64,000 nt of DNA, from NCBI RefSeq assembly GCF_008801715.1, contig NZ_VZPG01000003.1:434001-498000 (forward strand). Direction: 5' to 3'. Positions 18,070 to 28,308 of the stretch are shown one piece after another (the stretch's first letter is position 1; each line of letters opens with the position of its first letter). Source of the DNA: Pseudochrobactrum saccharolyticum (GTDB lineage Bacteria; Pseudomonadota; Alphaproteobacteria; Rhizobiales; Rhizobiaceae). The notes beneath the pieces are model-generated. The model was not told where the DNA came from. It made no database searches and worked only from the letters and a program-made list of their open reading frames with translations. A program made the position numbers and the translations under genes.

Positions 18070-19017
18070 TTACTTGTGTGTTTTGACAGCACTCAATCTT
18101 TTGCGGCGCAATTCACCCGGTGTCACCATCCGGCATTTTTTCAAGGCTGTAGTCATATGGCTCTGGCTGGAAAAACCTGCCCTGTCAGCAATTTCCGCCA
18201 GACAAATATCACTGCCGAGCAGCATTTCTTCCGCCGCATTCAACCGCAGCATCAGCAAAAACTGATGCGGTGTCTGCCCGAAGCTCTCGCGGAAAGATGT
18301 CAGGAAATGCCCGCCGGAAACACCCAATATATCCGCCATTTTGGAGATCGATAATTTGCGCATATAGTTTTCACGCAAATAAGCTTCGATACGCCTTGAT
18401 GCCTGATAAGACAGGCCACCGCTTTCCTGCCGCCCGCTCCCTGCTCTCAGGAAAGAATGGTTCTGCACCAGTTGCACCATCAGAACTGACAATAAAGCTT
18501 TGATATAGCCTGCGCTGACCGGCGCATTTTTAAGCAGTTCCGCGCGCAGCAGATTGGCAATCAGCAATGCTTTCGGATTTGGCAGTCTTGTCGGATGCGG
18601 GAATAATTCTTTGAGTGACAAACCACCGGTAATATCCTGTAAGTCGCCCAGCAGACCGTCATCCAGTGCAATCTGGATATAATCCGTTTCAATTGGCCAA
18701 CTCATAACATATTCCGCACCTTGCGGAATAATCAGCACTGAACCGGCTGGTGCATCAAAACTTTCCCCGAATTTGCCCGGCAAAGACCAATGCAGGTCTT
18801 TGATCGCCGCAAGCGTGATAATGACCACATAATGATTATGCTCACAGCTGAATTTACCGCTATGGCTCACAATATAGGCAATCTGATTATTGTAATGCAC
18901 CAGATTCTTAAATGTATCAGAGAAACTGCTGTTCAGTTGTCCATCCGCCTCACGGAATAAAATCCCTTGTGAAATTGCAGCATGATCTTCGCCGTTGGCT
19001 GTAAATAGATTGTTCAT
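18070..19017 (-). CDS. AraC/XylS-family transcriptional regulator
   Basis: 315 residues from the ATG at 19017, chosen because GGGG stands six bases before it; an ATG eight codons upstream (19041) has no ribosome site. The N-terminal half is a cupin-like ligand domain with GESFDAPAGSVLIIPQGAEY. The C-terminal two-helix DNA-binding domain shows SISKMADILGVSGGHFLTSF and EIADRAGFSSQSHMTTALKK, then the usual TPGELRRKR end. It is divergent from the isochorismatase-like gene 715 bases away and is the best candidate regulator for it. A role in the upstream sugar operon is less likely because a strong terminator and convergent direction separate them. Confidence 0.9.
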   Translation of the reverse strand: MNNLFTANGEDHAAISQGILFREADGQLNSSFSDTFKNLVHYNNQIAYIVSHSGKFSCEHNHYVVIITLAAIKDLHWSLPGKFGESFDAPAGSVLIIPQGAEYVMSWPIETDYIQIALDDGLLGDLQDITGGLSLKELFPHPTRLPNPKALLIANLLRAELLKNAPVSAGYIKALLSVLMVQLVQNHSFLRAGSGRQESGGLSYQASRRIEAYLRENYMRKLSISKMADILGVSGGHFLTSFRESFGQTPHQFLLMLRLNAAEEMLLGSDICLAEIADRAGFSSQSHMTTALKKCRMVTPGELRRKRLSAVKTHK

Positions 19018-19731
19018 CTCGCACCCCAATGAATTAAACATTATTTACTTGTAATATTTTGCCTTTCCCCTCCTGCCCGCATTTGCAGAAACTGCTATAC
19101 GGCAGCGGGATGGCACCCCGATTTACACAACCTGTTTTACGCAACCTCACTCTTCACAAAATATCTACCATAGGTTGTATTAACCATGCAATTAAATTTT
19201 TACGAGACAAGTTAAATTTTTAATTCCCTGTCCGTATTTTTATTATCCTATTGATTTAAATATAAAATTTACAAGAATCTTAATATTTCAGATTATTGCG
19301 ATGCTAAAGTTGAAAAATACAACCATTGTAGATCTCTGCACGACAAACAATTACAGGTTGTATTATCGTAACAATCATTGAACACGCCCGACTGATAAAA
19401 CTGCGTACGAAATTACCGTTTTCTCAGTTCCCTCCCCGTCAATGCTGTGCTTTTAAGCCAATCCGGTTGGAAGTTTCACATTACATTTCACAACACCTGT
19501 CATTGTCTCATAATCAGGACATTAAGGCGTAAACTTCGATATATACAGATGATTGGTGCAGTTTTATGTTCATATCCAGACGATAACACTTCACGAACCG
19601 CCGGCTGAGCACAAACAACCAGCCATCAGTCAGTGAGCGTTATCAGAGGAAATTACGCGGCAGAACAAGCTGTCTGACCGCACAGCATATAACCCGTCCG
19701 CGAGGCGGATTAACAACTGAGGAGACTTAAA
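19018..19731. promoter_or_regulatory. Long divergent regulatory gap with repeated AGGTTGTATTA motifs
   Basis: 714 bases without a convincing gene. AGGTTGTATTA occurs as exact copies at 19172-19182 and 19355-19365, and the inverse AATACAACC at 19316-19324. ACAACC and GCAACC variants lie nearer 19128-19146. The stretch around 19190-19320 is very AT-rich. This is the kind of spaced direct repeat that AraC-family proteins bind. The isochorismatase-like gene has a good GAGGAG ribosome site at its right end. Confidence 0.5.
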
Positions 19732-20412
19732 ATGACCAATCCGGCAAATTTCAACGGCCAGCGTCCTGTTATCGACCCAAATGATGCAGTTATGCTGCTG
19801 ATCGACCATCAGAGCGGCCTGTTCCAGACTGTCGGCGATATGCCAATGCCTGTTCTGCGCAATCACGCAACTGCGCTTGCCAAGATCGCAACACTGGCCA
19901 ATATTCCGGTTATCACCACCGCTTCTGTTCCGCAGGGTCCGAACGGCCCGCTGATCCCGGAAATCCATGCCAATGCGCCTCATGCGCAATATATTGCCCG
20001 TAAAGGCGAAATCAATGCATGGGATAATCCGGACTTTGTTGCAGCCGTTAAAGCAACCGGCCGCAAAACCCTGATTATTGCCGGTACAATCACCAGTGTT
20101 TGCATGGCCTTCCCGTCAATCAGCGCTGTGCAGGATGGTTATAAAGTCTTTGCTGTTATCGATGCTTCCGGCACTTATTCGAAAATGGCACAGGAAATTA
20201 CTCTGGCACGTGTGATGCAGGCCGGCGTTGTGCCGATTGATACCGCTGCTGTGGCTTCTGAAATCCAGCGCAGCTGGAACCGTCCGGACGCTCAGGAATG
20301 GGCTGAAGTCTACACCAAGATTTTCCCTGCCTACCAGCTTCTGATTGAAAGCTATGTTAAGGCACAGGAAGTTGAGAAAAACCACGAAGTTCTCGACTCA
20401 ATGCGCAAGTAA
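19732..20412 (+). CDS. Isochorismatase-like cysteine hydrolase (YcaC type)
   Basis: 226 residues. Catalytic triad positions of the family are visible: aspartate in [11 protein letters not shown] (residues 19-29), a downstream lysine region, and the nucleophilic cysteine in [14 protein letters not shown] (about residue 125). Length and C-terminal helices fit the YcaC group, whose substrate is unknown, rather than the siderophore isochorismatases. Soluble, cytoplasmic. It is monocistronic: a long leader precedes it and a strong terminator follows. The divergent AraC gene suggests inducible expression. Confidence 0.88.
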   Translation: MTNPANFNGQRPVIDPNDAVMLLIDHQSGLFQTVGDMPMPVLRNHATALAKIATLANIPVITTASVPQGPNGPLIPEIHANAPHAQYIARKGEINAWDNPDFVAAVKATGRKTLIIAGTITSVCMAFPSISAVQDGYKVFAVIDASGTYSKMAQEITLARVMQAGVVPIDTAAVASEIQRSWNRPDAQEWAEVYTKIFPAYQLLIESYVKAQEVEKNHEVLDSMRK

Positions 20413-20415
20413 CAA

Positions 20416-20450
20416 CAAAAACGGCAGGCGGTTTCCGCCTGCCGTTTTTT
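20416..20450 (+). terminator. Intrinsic terminator of the isochorismatase-like gene
   Basis: ACGGCAGGCGG and CCGCCTGCCGT form a perfect stem with a TTT loop, followed by TTTTTT. It starts four bases after the stop codon. Confidence 0.92.
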
Positions 20451-20517
20451 CATTAATACTAACACAAGCAATAAATATCTGAATTCCGCTTCAACTATTC
20501 GGAAGGGATATCAAGCC

Positions 20518-22212
20518 ATGCGTTCTGTTCTCAAAACCACCCCTCTTATATTTGCCGGTCTGGCTGCGCTGATGAATCCTGCCGCAGCGAATGACGCAAA
20601 TCTCATTCTTTACAACGGCAACATCATCACCATGAATGAAAACCAGCCTGCTGCAACAGCACTGGCGATTTCGGGCAATCATATTCTTGCTGTTGGTGAT
20701 GACACGCTCGCAGAAAAATTCAGCACTGACAAAACCCGCCGCATTGATCTGCAAGGCAAGACTGTCATTCCGGGTCTGGTCGATACCCATATTCATGCCA
20801 TTCGCGGCGGTCAGACTTATACATCCGAAACCTATTGGTATAACGAAACCAAACTGTCGGACGCTCTGAAAACCTTACAAGAGGCAGCAGCAGGCAAACA
20901 ACCGGATCAATGGGTTGCCGTTGTCGGTTCATGGTTACCGGAACAGTTTGAAGAAAACCGCGCCCCGACTGTGGCGGAACGGAGCAAAGCCGTTCCCGAC
21001 CATCCGGTCTATGTTCAATATTTGTATGATTATGCTTTGCTCAATGAGAAGGGTATCGAAACCTTAAAGCTCAATGAAGCCGAACCGGTCCTACCGCAGG
21101 GTATTCAGGTTGAGCGCGATGCGAATGGCAAGGCAACAGGTAAATTACTGGGGCATATCGGTTCCTATAATGCACTCTTTGCCAAGATGATGCCCGCAGA
21201 TAGCCAACAACAACTGCAAAGCATGCAGGAGTTTTTCTCGGCACTTAACAGTGCCGGTATGACCGGTTTTATTGATCCATCCGCAGGCCCTTCTTCCGCA
21301 TATGAAAACCTCTTTGCCTTGCAAATGGACGGCAAACTGACACTTCGCGCAGGATATCGCATTCCGGCCATGCAATCCGGTACAGAAGCGGAATGGTTCA
21401 AAAACCTCATGGCTTTCCGCCAGCCTTATTATGACACCGGCATGGTCAGCTTTCTCGGCATTGGTGAATCCATCGTCGCAGCCATGAATGACGGCGTTCA
21501 AATGGGGCCTGGTTTTACCTCTCCGCAGGCAGCCAAAGACGAGTTACGCAAAGTCGCGCAATTTGCAGCACAACGGCGTATTCCGTTGGAAATTCATGCC
21601 TATACCGATGATGCAGCCAGCGATATTCTGACCGTGTTTGAAGATGTGAATAGGGCTTATCCGTTGCAGGATTTACGGTGGTCTCTCGCGCATCTCAATA
21701 CCGGTTCAGAAGCTACACTGGAGCGGATGAAAAAGCTGGGACTGTCCTACACCGTACAGATGGGTCCTTATTTTGAAGGCCCCGCAATTCTGAAAGCCAA
21801 TGGCGAAGATATTGCTGCCAAATCCCCGCCAACCCGTGCAGCTATTGATAAAAATATTCTGGTTGCAGGCGGCACGGATTCAACGCGTATCGGCATTTAT
21901 GGCATCTGGCAGGCGATTGAATATCACGTTACCGGCCGTTCGCTCGGCGGTGTTATCCAAAAAGCAGAGGATCAACTGCTGTCCCGTGAAGAGGCTCTCG
22001 CGCTCTATACGAAAAACGCGGCATGGATCGGTTTTGCGGAGCAGAACCGCGGCACACTGGAGACAGGAAAACAGGCCGATCTCGCAGTTCTGGATCAGCC
22101 TTACCTGACCGTTCCGGCAGAAGAAATCGACAAGATACGCTCGGTTCTGACCATTGTAGACGGCAAAATCGTGCATGAAAATCTGACGGAAACACCCGCC
22201 GCCGCGCAATAA
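20518..22212 (+). CDS. Exported amidohydrolase (YtcJ-like, amidohydrolase family 3)
   Basis: 564 residues. An N-terminal signal (MRSVLKTTPLIFAGLAALM, cleavage near AAA-ND) places it in the periplasm. Metal-dependent TIM-barrel hydrolase: VDTHIHAIRGG supplies the HxH metal ligands (about residue 97), EIHAYTDDA and WSLAHL carry later histidines, and VAGGTDSTR the catalytic aspartate. The C-terminal strand GKQADLAVLDQPY is typical. YtcJ-like enzymes act on N-formyl or cyclic amide substrates but most are untested. GGAAGGG lies well placed before the ATG. It converges with the RND pump gene. Confidence 0.88.
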   Translation: MRSVLKTTPLIFAGLAALMNPAAANDANLILYNGNIITMNENQPAATALAISGNHILAVGDDTLAEKFSTDKTRRIDLQGKTVIPGLVDTHIHAIRGGQTYTSETYWYNETKLSDALKTLQEAAAGKQPDQWVAVVGSWLPEQFEENRAPTVAERSKAVPDHPVYVQYLYDYALLNEKGIETLKLNEAEPVLPQGIQVERDANGKATGKLLGHIGSYNALFAKMMPADSQQQLQSMQEFFSALNSAGMTGFIDPSAGPSSAYENLFALQMDGKLTLRAGYRIPAMQSGTEAEWFKNLMAFRQPYYDTGMVSFLGIGESIVAAMNDGVQMGPGFTSPQAAKDELRKVAQFAAQRRIPLEIHAYTDDAASDILTVFEDVNRAYPLQDLRWSLAHLNTGSEATLERMKKLGLSYTVQMGPYFEGPAILKANGEDIAAKSPPTRAAIDKNILVAGGTDSTRIGIYGIWQAIEYHVTGRSLGGVIQKAEDQLLSREEALALYTKNAAWIGFAEQNRGTLETGKQADLAVLDQPYLTVPAEEIDKIRSVLTIVDGKIVHENLTETPAAAQ

Positions 22213-22237
22213 ATATAAATTGCCGGACAGATAGCCA

Positions 22238-22276
22238 ATAGCAGGCAAGGAGCATAATCCGCTCCCTGCCTGCTAT
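22238..22276. terminator. Hairpin between convergent genes
   Basis: ATAGCAGGCA-A-GGAGC pairs with GCTCC-C-TGCCTGCTAT around ATAATCC, with one internal mismatch. There is no clear T run on either side, so it may act as a bidirectional or processing structure. Confidence 0.6.
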
Positions 22277-22286
22277 ATCCGCACAT

Positions 22287-25200
22287 TCAGAGCACCTCAC
22301 CCGAGACAGTATGTTTTCTGTCTTCATCGGTTACCCAAGTCAGCTTTTTCAGCTTTCTGCTCAGCCAGCTGTTCAGATCATCCATAGCGGTAAACATAAC
22401 CGGCACGAAAACCAGACTGAGTGCCGTTGAGGTTATCAGCCCGCCGATCACAGCAACCGCCATCGGCGCGCGAAACTCCGCATCCCCGCCGATACCAATG
22501 GCAGCAGGCACCATCCCCGCCACCATAGCGATTGTGGTCATGATAATCGGCCGGACACGCGTGATACCGGCTTTCAGCAAGGCCGCATCGCGATCAAGAC
22601 CTTCCTTGCGGCACTCAATGGCATAATCAACCAGCAGAATAGAATTTTTGCAGACAATCCCCATCAGCATCAGAATACCGATAACCGATGACAGATCCAA
22701 AGCCGCACCATAGAGAAGCAGTGCTATCGCCGCACCGCCGATGGAAAGCGGCAAGGCAATCAGAATGGTAAAAGGTTGCAGGAAGTCCTTAAACAACAGC
22801 ACCAGCACTGCCGCCACCATCAGAATACCGGTTAGCAGCGCCAGTCCGAAATTACTGAACATTTCTGCCATATATTCCGCACTGCCATATTCCACTTCGC
22901 GGACACCTTCAGGCAGGTTTTTATAGGCGGGCAGCGCAGCAATCGCTGCCAGTGCCGTGCCGAGCGTCGCATTATTATCCAGATTAGCCTGCACCTCGAT
23001 CATCCGCATCCGGTTCAGACGCTCCACACGGCTTTCCGCAGAACCGAAGGAAATATCCGCAACGGATGCAAGCGGAACCGGATTGCCCGTTGCGGTTCCC
23101 ACTTTCAGGTTCTTCAGCATATCCAGATCGCTGCGGGCAGAATTCTCCAGCAGAACACGGATCGGTATTTGCCGGTCACCCAGATTAAACTGCGCCGAAT
23201 TGGCATCCGTCTCACCCACTGTTCCGATGCGGGCAACCATACCGATCGAGGCCGGTGACACACCAAGGCGCGCAGCTTCATCCAGACGCGGTTTTACATG
23301 CAGCTCCGGTGCAGGCAGAGGTTCTGATGAAACCACATTGGCGAGTTCCGGCAGTTCACGCATCTGGGCTTCCAGCTCGCGGGCAGCACGGGTGAGATTT
23401 TCTCCGCTATTGCCGACGAGAATAATAGCCACTTCTTTGCCGCCGCCGTCTTTTGTAAAGGTGAACTGAATATCCGGTATTGCAGCCACCAAAGGACGGA
23501 TAACCGCTTCAAATTCCTTCTGGCTTGTCTCCCGTTCCGCACGCGGCTTAAGATTAATCAGCAGGGAGAACTCATTCACACCATCTGATGATGTGGCCAG
23601 AATATCCTTTATCTCAGGTCGTTTCAGCAGCTGATTGACAATGTCGTCTGAGACACGGGCGGTCTCATCAAGGCGGGTACCCGGTGCCAGAGTTACGCTG
23701 ATTTGTGAAACATTGGAGTCGCTTTGCGGCATGAAGCCGGTGGGCAGCAATGTCATGAGGTAGACTGAACCGGCAAAAATACCCGCCACCATGGCAAAGG
23801 TTGCTTTACGGTGATGCAGCGTCCAGCTCAGCAATCCGAGATACCAACGGCCAAGTACAGAAGATCCCGGCGCTTTACCACTCACCGGATGCGGCTGCAA
23901 CATATAGGCAGCCATCAGCGGCGTGAGCAAACGCGCAACAGCGAGGGAAACCAGCACTGCAATCGCAACAGTCAGGCCGAACTGTTTGAAATATTGCCCG
24001 ACCGCACCACCGATAAAACTGACCGGTGCAAAAATAGCGACGATCGTCAGGGTTGTCGCAACAACAGCAAGCCCGATCGCATCTGATGCTTCAAGCGCTG
24101 CAATATAGGGGCGCTTGCCCATATGAATATGGCGCTCAATATTCTCTATCTCCACAATCGCATCATCAACGAGAATACCAATGACAAGTGTCAGAGCCAG
24201 CAGACTGATACTGTTGAGTGTAAAATCGAGGAGATACATCGCCGCAAATGTTGGCAAAATGGATAGCGGCATGGCCACCGCTGCGATCACGGTCGCCCGC
24301 CAGTTGCGAAGGAAAAGAAACACCACCGCAACCGTCAGCGCAGCGCCTTCCAGCAGTGTGGTTATCGCATTATTATAGCTCTGCACAGTATATTCGACCG
24401 TGGAGCTGACCTCCCTGATCTCTGTGCCCGAATTGAGCTGCCTTATGTCCTCAAGCCGGTTTTTGACACCATTGGCAACAACCGTATCGCTATAGCCCTT
24501 TGCACGGAACACGGAGAAGCCAACCACGGCTTTGCCGTCCAGACGGGAGAAGCCGCGCGGCTCACCCGCCCCGTCCTGTATTGTGGCAATCTCACGCAAC
24601 GGGATCCACCGGTTGCCCGGCAATAAGATCGTTAAAGCGGAAAGCTCTTCCACCGTTCTGGCGCTTGCAATCGTGCGCAGCGACTGCTCCCTGTCGCCGA
24701 TATTGCCCCGCCCGCTCGGCACATTCACATTCAGCTCGCGCAAAGCAGAATTGACCTGATCCGCCGATACACCAAGTGCCAGCAACCGCTCCGGTTTCAG
24801 CGCAATACGCACCTCACGATTGACACCGCCCAGTCGCTGCACTTTCTGCACACCGGGCACAGCCAGTAATTCACGGGTAATCGTATCATCCACAAACCAT
24901 GACATATCAACCGCCGAAATATCCGGCGCGGAAATCGTGTAATAAAGGATTGCCCCGCCTTCAACATCGACACGGCTGACCACCGGTTCCTGAATAGTCT
25001 GCGGCAAATCTGAGCGGATCTGCGCCACGGCCTCACGGACATCATTGGTGGCACGGTCGGGATTAATTCCGATGCGGAACTCCACTGTAGTCGTCGACAC
25101 ACCATCCGCAATGGAGGAGCGCAGATGTTTGACCCCTGCGATGCCGGATACCACACCTTCAATACGGCGTGTAATCTGCGCTTCCATTTCGGAAGGGGCA

Positions 25201-25373
25201 GCACTGGCCTGCGTTACCGCAACCGTTACCACCGGAAAGGATACATTGGGATTGGCATTCACCGGCAGCTTATTGAATGCAGCCCAGCCGGCAAGGGTCA
25301 GAACAATGAAAAGAACAAGCGTCGGCACCGGCTTGCGGATTGCCCAGGCGGAAATATTACTGGTCATAAACAA
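22287..25373 (-). CDS. RND efflux transporter, inner-membrane pump subunit
   Basis: 1028 residues, AcrB/MdtB-like length. The first helix (VPTLVLFIVLTLAGWAAF) is followed by a large periplasmic loop, then helices 2-6 with GILVDDAIVEIENIERHI carrying the proton-relay acidic pair. A second periplasmic loop and the repeat half follow, with GIVCKNSILLVDYAIECRKEG. It drives proton-coupled export as a trimer, together with the adaptor encoded upstream and an outer-membrane TolC-type channel not found in this window. Closest by pattern to the HAE1/multidrug and metabolite efflux group. Substrate unknown. Confidence 0.92.
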   Translation of the reverse strand: MFMTSNISAWAIRKPVPTLVLFIVLTLAGWAAFNKLPVNANPNVSFPVVTVAVTQASAAPSEMEAQITRRIEGVVSGIAGVKHLRSSIADGVSTTTVEFRIGINPDRATNDVREAVAQIRSDLPQTIQEPVVSRVDVEGGAILYYTISAPDISAVDMSWFVDDTITRELLAVPGVQKVQRLGGVNREVRIALKPERLLALGVSADQVNSALRELNVNVPSGRGNIGDREQSLRTIASARTVEELSALTILLPGNRWIPLREIATIQDGAGEPRGFSRLDGKAVVGFSVFRAKGYSDTVVANGVKNRLEDIRQLNSGTEIREVSSTVEYTVQSYNNAITTLLEGAALTVAVVFLFLRNWRATVIAAVAMPLSILPTFAAMYLLDFTLNSISLLALTLVIGILVDDAIVEIENIERHIHMGKRPYIAALEASDAIGLAVVATTLTIVAIFAPVSFIGGAVGQYFKQFGLTVAIAVLVSLAVARLLTPLMAAYMLQPHPVSGKAPGSSVLGRWYLGLLSWTLHHRKATFAMVAGIFAGSVYLMTLLPTGFMPQSDSNVSQISVTLAPGTRLDETARVSDDIVNQLLKRPEIKDILATSSDGVNEFSLLINLKPRAERETSQKEFEAVIRPLVAAIPDIQFTFTKDGGGKEVAIILVGNSGENLTRAARELEAQMRELPELANVVSSEPLPAPELHVKPRLDEAARLGVSPASIGMVARIGTVGETDANSAQFNLGDRQIPIRVLLENSARSDLDMLKNLKVGTATGNPVPLASVADISFGSAESRVERLNRMRMIEVQANLDNNATLGTALAAIAALPAYKNLPEGVREVEYGSAEYMAEMFSNFGLALLTGILMVAAVLVLLFKDFLQPFTILIALPLSIGGAAIALLLYGAALDLSSVIGILMLMGIVCKNSILLVDYAIECRKEGLDRDAALLKAGITRVRPIIMTTIAMVAGMVPAAIGIGGDAEFRAPMAVAVIGGLITSTALSLVFVPVMFTAMDDLNSWLSRKLKKLTWVTDEDRKHTVSGEVL

Positions 25374-25395
25374 TACTTTCAGGGAATCCGGATTT

Positions 25396-26541
25396 TTAAG
25401 GCGCCCGTGCAGGAACAGGTGTTACCGTCTCGCCGTCGCGGAGCAGCGGCCCTGCTTTTTCAATGATGTGATCGCCTGCGCTTAAACCCGAACGGATTTC
25501 AACAGCTCCGTTCTTGCGCAAGCCGAGCTTGACTGTTTTCTTGACAGCCTTACCGCCGACAACAACAAAGACCGAGGCATCGGATGCCTCACGGCCATGC
25601 AAAAGCGCAGAGTCATTGACCAAAATTGCCTTGCTTTGCGAAAACACCACGTCTGCCCTGCCGAAAGCACCGGAGAAGAGCGATATTTGTTTGCCCTCAA
25701 TCGCGATATAGGCTCTGCCCAGCCGCGTTTGGCGGTCGATTTTCGGCGATAATAAGCGGATATGTCCGGCTGCGATTTTCCCGTCAGGCAGTGTGACATG
25801 CGCCGCCTGACCTGCCTTCATCAGCAGGATTTCACTTTCCGGTACTTCAGCCGCAAATTCTATCTCGCCGTCGCGGATAAGGCTGAAAAGTGTGCCGCTA
25901 CCCGCCAGTGCACCGACACGCGCATTGCGTTCTGAAATGATACCGCTGACCGGTGCATGAATAACAGCCCGTGCCCTTTCGCTTTTCGCCTCCGCCAGTT
26001 GCGCCTCAGCCTGCGTGAACTCGGCCTTTGCCACTCCCACACTCTGCTCGGCAATATTCAGCGCCGACAGCTTGTCATCATAGGATTGCTCGCTGACAGC
26101 ACCATTGCTGCGCAGGCGCTGTGTGCGGTTCAGGCTGGACTGCGCCTGCGCCTGTGTCGCCTCCTGCTGAGCCAGCCATGCACGGGCGCGGGCAACACGC
26201 GCTTCTGTTTCTCTGAGCTTGATATCCAGTTTCACCGTATCCAGCCGCATCAGCACCTGTCCGGCGGTTACATAATCACCGGCCTCCGCTTCAACCGCGG
26301 CAATACGCTGATCCTGCAATGTTGTGCCTACAGCCACTTCTTCGCGCGGCACAAACAGCCCGTTAAAACCCAGTTTCCATTCCGTTGGTACCGGCTTGGC
26401 AACGGAGGTGGTGACAGTGCGCTCCGCCACGGCGATCTGAGCCCCCGCAATCGCTGCGTCTGAAGGAGCAGCCTCCGCCGAAAAAGCCGCCGAAGCGGCC
26501 AGAGAATATGCGGACAGGGAGAGGCACAACAGAAACCTCAT
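25396..26541 (-). CDS. RND efflux periplasmic adaptor (membrane fusion protein)
   Basis: 381 residues. The signal peptide MRFLLCLSLSAYSLAASA is followed by a mature part with the usual order: lipoyl half-motif (ALQDQRIAAVEAEAGDYVTA-like, near residue 85), an alpha-helical hairpin rich in alanine and glutamine (residues 105-175), the second lipoyl half (VIHAPVSGIISERNARVG) and a beta-barrel with ILLMKAGQAAHVTLPDG. No lipobox cysteine. It bridges the pump to an outer-membrane channel. The pump gene starts 22 bases downstream, so the two are cotranscribed. It is divergent from the sigma-factor cluster. Confidence 0.92.
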   Translation of the reverse strand: MRFLLCLSLSAYSLAASAAFSAEAAPSDAAIAGAQIAVAERTVTTSVAKPVPTEWKLGFNGLFVPREEVAVGTTLQDQRIAAVEAEAGDYVTAGQVLMRLDTVKLDIKLRETEARVARARAWLAQQEATQAQAQSSLNRTQRLRSNGAVSEQSYDDKLSALNIAEQSVGVAKAEFTQAEAQLAEAKSERARAVIHAPVSGIISERNARVGALAGSGTLFSLIRDGEIEFAAEVPESEILLMKAGQAAHVTLPDGKIAAGHIRLLSPKIDRQTRLGRAYIAIEGKQISLFSGAFGRADVVFSQSKAILVNDSALLHGREASDASVFVVVGGKAVKKTVKLGLRKNGAVEIRSGLSAGDHIIEKAGPLLRDGETVTPVPARAP

Positions 26542-26796
26542 ATTTGATTACCTTTCAGGTTGGCGGAACTGCATCCGGAACGGCAACACAAACAATATTT
26601 TTGTTAAGCTTCAGCGGAGGAAATACAGAAAACTGCAGAACCCGCCCAAACGCGGCGATTTCGGCCTTTCAGCAGTCCTTTCACAGCTACACACAGGATA
26701 TTTCCGTGCAGAAATTTTTCAGCTTTTAAATATGAGTATTTTTGTATAGTATTAAAAATCTATTCATCCGCCTCCCTTTGCACGCAGTCACACGGC

Positions 26797-27324
26797 ATGA
26801 GCATTCCATCAACCGACCATTCTGAAGACCTGTTGTCTGTCTATTTACGGCAGTTGAAATGGCTGCGCGAAATGCTCAAAAAACGCACCAGCTCCCATGA
26901 GCTGGCCGATGATGCATTGCAGGAAACATGGCTGCGCCTGTCCAAAATACAGGAGCGCTCTTCTGAGGTTCGCGATCATCGCGCCTTCATCATGCGGATT
27001 GCCAATAATATTGCGATTGATCTGCTGCGCAAAGAGCAGCGCCACCACAAAGCCTGCCTCAGTGATGAAGAGATTTTGCAGGCGATTGCCGATACTGCGC
27101 CGACACCGGAGGTCTTTGCGATTGACCGCGACCAATTGCGGCAACTTATTTACGCCCTGCTGCAATTACCGGAAAAACCGCGCAAAGCCTTGTTGCTGGC
27201 ACGCTGTGACCTGCTGACCCATTATGAGATTGCCCGCCGTCTGGGCGTATCGGAAAGCATGGTCGCACGTTATCTCGCGCAGGCATTGCGCCATTGCCGC
27301 GATCATTTCCGTACACTCGCCTGA
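26797..27324 (+). CDS. ECF sigma factor, FecI-like (module 1)
   Basis: 175 residues. Region 2 spans about 20-85 with LADDALQETWLRLSKI and MRIANNIAIDLLRKEQRHHKA; region 4 lies near 115-170 with LPEKPRKALLLARCDLLTHYEIARRLGVSESMVARYL. There is no regulatory extension. FecI-type sigma factors are held by a FecR anti-sigma factor until a loaded TonB receptor signals. The fecR-like gene starts six bases downstream and a receptor with a signalling domain follows, so the classical three-part circuit is complete. The 255-base upstream gap is AT-rich; I found no clean iron box in it. Confidence 0.92.
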   Translation: MSIPSTDHSEDLLSVYLRQLKWLREMLKKRTSSHELADDALQETWLRLSKIQERSSEVRDHRAFIMRIANNIAIDLLRKEQRHHKACLSDEEILQAIADTAPTPEVFAIDRDQLRQLIYALLQLPEKPRKALLLARCDLLTHYEIARRLGVSESMVARYLAQALRHCRDHFRTLA

Positions 27325-27330
27325 GCCGCT

Positions 27331-28287
27331 ATGCCCGAAAAAATCAGATATAAAACGGATATCAGCTTAAGCGATGAGGCAATCGACCGGATTGTACAGC
27401 TGAGCTCAGGACGAGCCACAGCACAGGACCATGCGGGTTTTGCAGACTGGCGTCGTCAAAGCGCCGAGCATGAAATGGCAGCACGCGAGGCTGAGGCACT
27501 GTGGCACGGCATTGGCAGTGCCGGTAAAAGCATCCGCAAATCCGCAAAGCAAAAACAATTCACCAGACGCGCGGTTCTCGGGCTAGCCGGACTGATAACC
27601 GGTGGTGCCGCGCTGCATCAGACGGGACTCATCGGGTCGCGTCTCTATGCCGATTATACAACCGCTACGGGTGAGCAGCGCAGCATTACGCTGACTGATG
27701 GTTCAACCGTGTTTCTCAATGCCGGTTCTGCACTCTCCGTTGATATGTCAGCAAATGAGAGACGCCTGACCCTCTATGAAGGGCAAGCCTTGTTTACTGT
27801 CGCAAAAGACACAACACGCCCGTTTATTGTTGAGGCGCTTGACGGGCAGACCCGTGCTCTGGGCACGGTTTTTGATATTGATATCAAACCTCAGCAGGTT
27901 GCTGTCACGGTGATTGAAGGCACTGTCGGCGTCAGCAGCCGGATACAGCCCGCAAACCAGACAAGCAATATGGTTGTCGCCGGTGCTAATACCCGCATCC
28001 GCTATGAAGACACAGGTAATATCTCCGCACCGGAAGAGGTGGATTCCGACATTGAAACCGCATGGCGCCGCGGCAAACTGATTTTCAACGCCAAGCCGCT
28101 CGGCGATGTGGTTACAGAAATTGAGCGCCATCGCGGCGGAACAATTGTTCTTGCCAGCAGCCGTCTGCAAACACTGCAGGTCACCGGCGTTTTTGATCTC
28201 AGCCAGCCGGAAGAGATTTTACAGGCTATTGAAACCACCCTGCCGATTTCCGTTATCCGCCTGCCTTTTGTGACAATTTTGCGCTAA
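27331..28287 (+). CDS. FecR-like anti-sigma factor (module 1)
   Basis: 318 residues. The N-terminal cytoplasmic DUF4880-type domain (SLSDEAIDRIVQLSSGRATA, DWRRQSAEHEMAAREAEALW) binds the sigma factor. A single membrane segment follows (TRRAVLGLAGLITGGAA, residues 75-91). It begins with a double arginine, which resembles the Tat-type insertion signal reported for some FecR proteins. The periplasmic FecR domain includes ITLTDGSTVFLNAGSAL and LYEGQALFTVAKDTTRPF, and a short C-terminal DUF4974-like region that contacts the receptor signalling domain. It lies between its sigma and receptor genes. Confidence 0.92.
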   Translation: MPEKIRYKTDISLSDEAIDRIVQLSSGRATAQDHAGFADWRRQSAEHEMAAREAEALWHGIGSAGKSIRKSAKQKQFTRRAVLGLAGLITGGAALHQTGLIGSRLYADYTTATGEQRSITLTDGSTVFLNAGSALSVDMSANERRLTLYEGQALFTVAKDTTRPFIVEALDGQTRALGTVFDIDIKPQQVAVTVIEGTVGVSSRIQPANQTSNMVVAGANTRIRYEDTGNISAPEEVDSDIETAWRRGKLIFNAKPLGDVVTEIERHRGGTIVLASSRLQTLQVTGVFDLSQPEEILQAIETTLPISVIRLPFVTILR

Positions 28288-28308
28288 AAACTATTCGTTT
28301 CAAATTTA

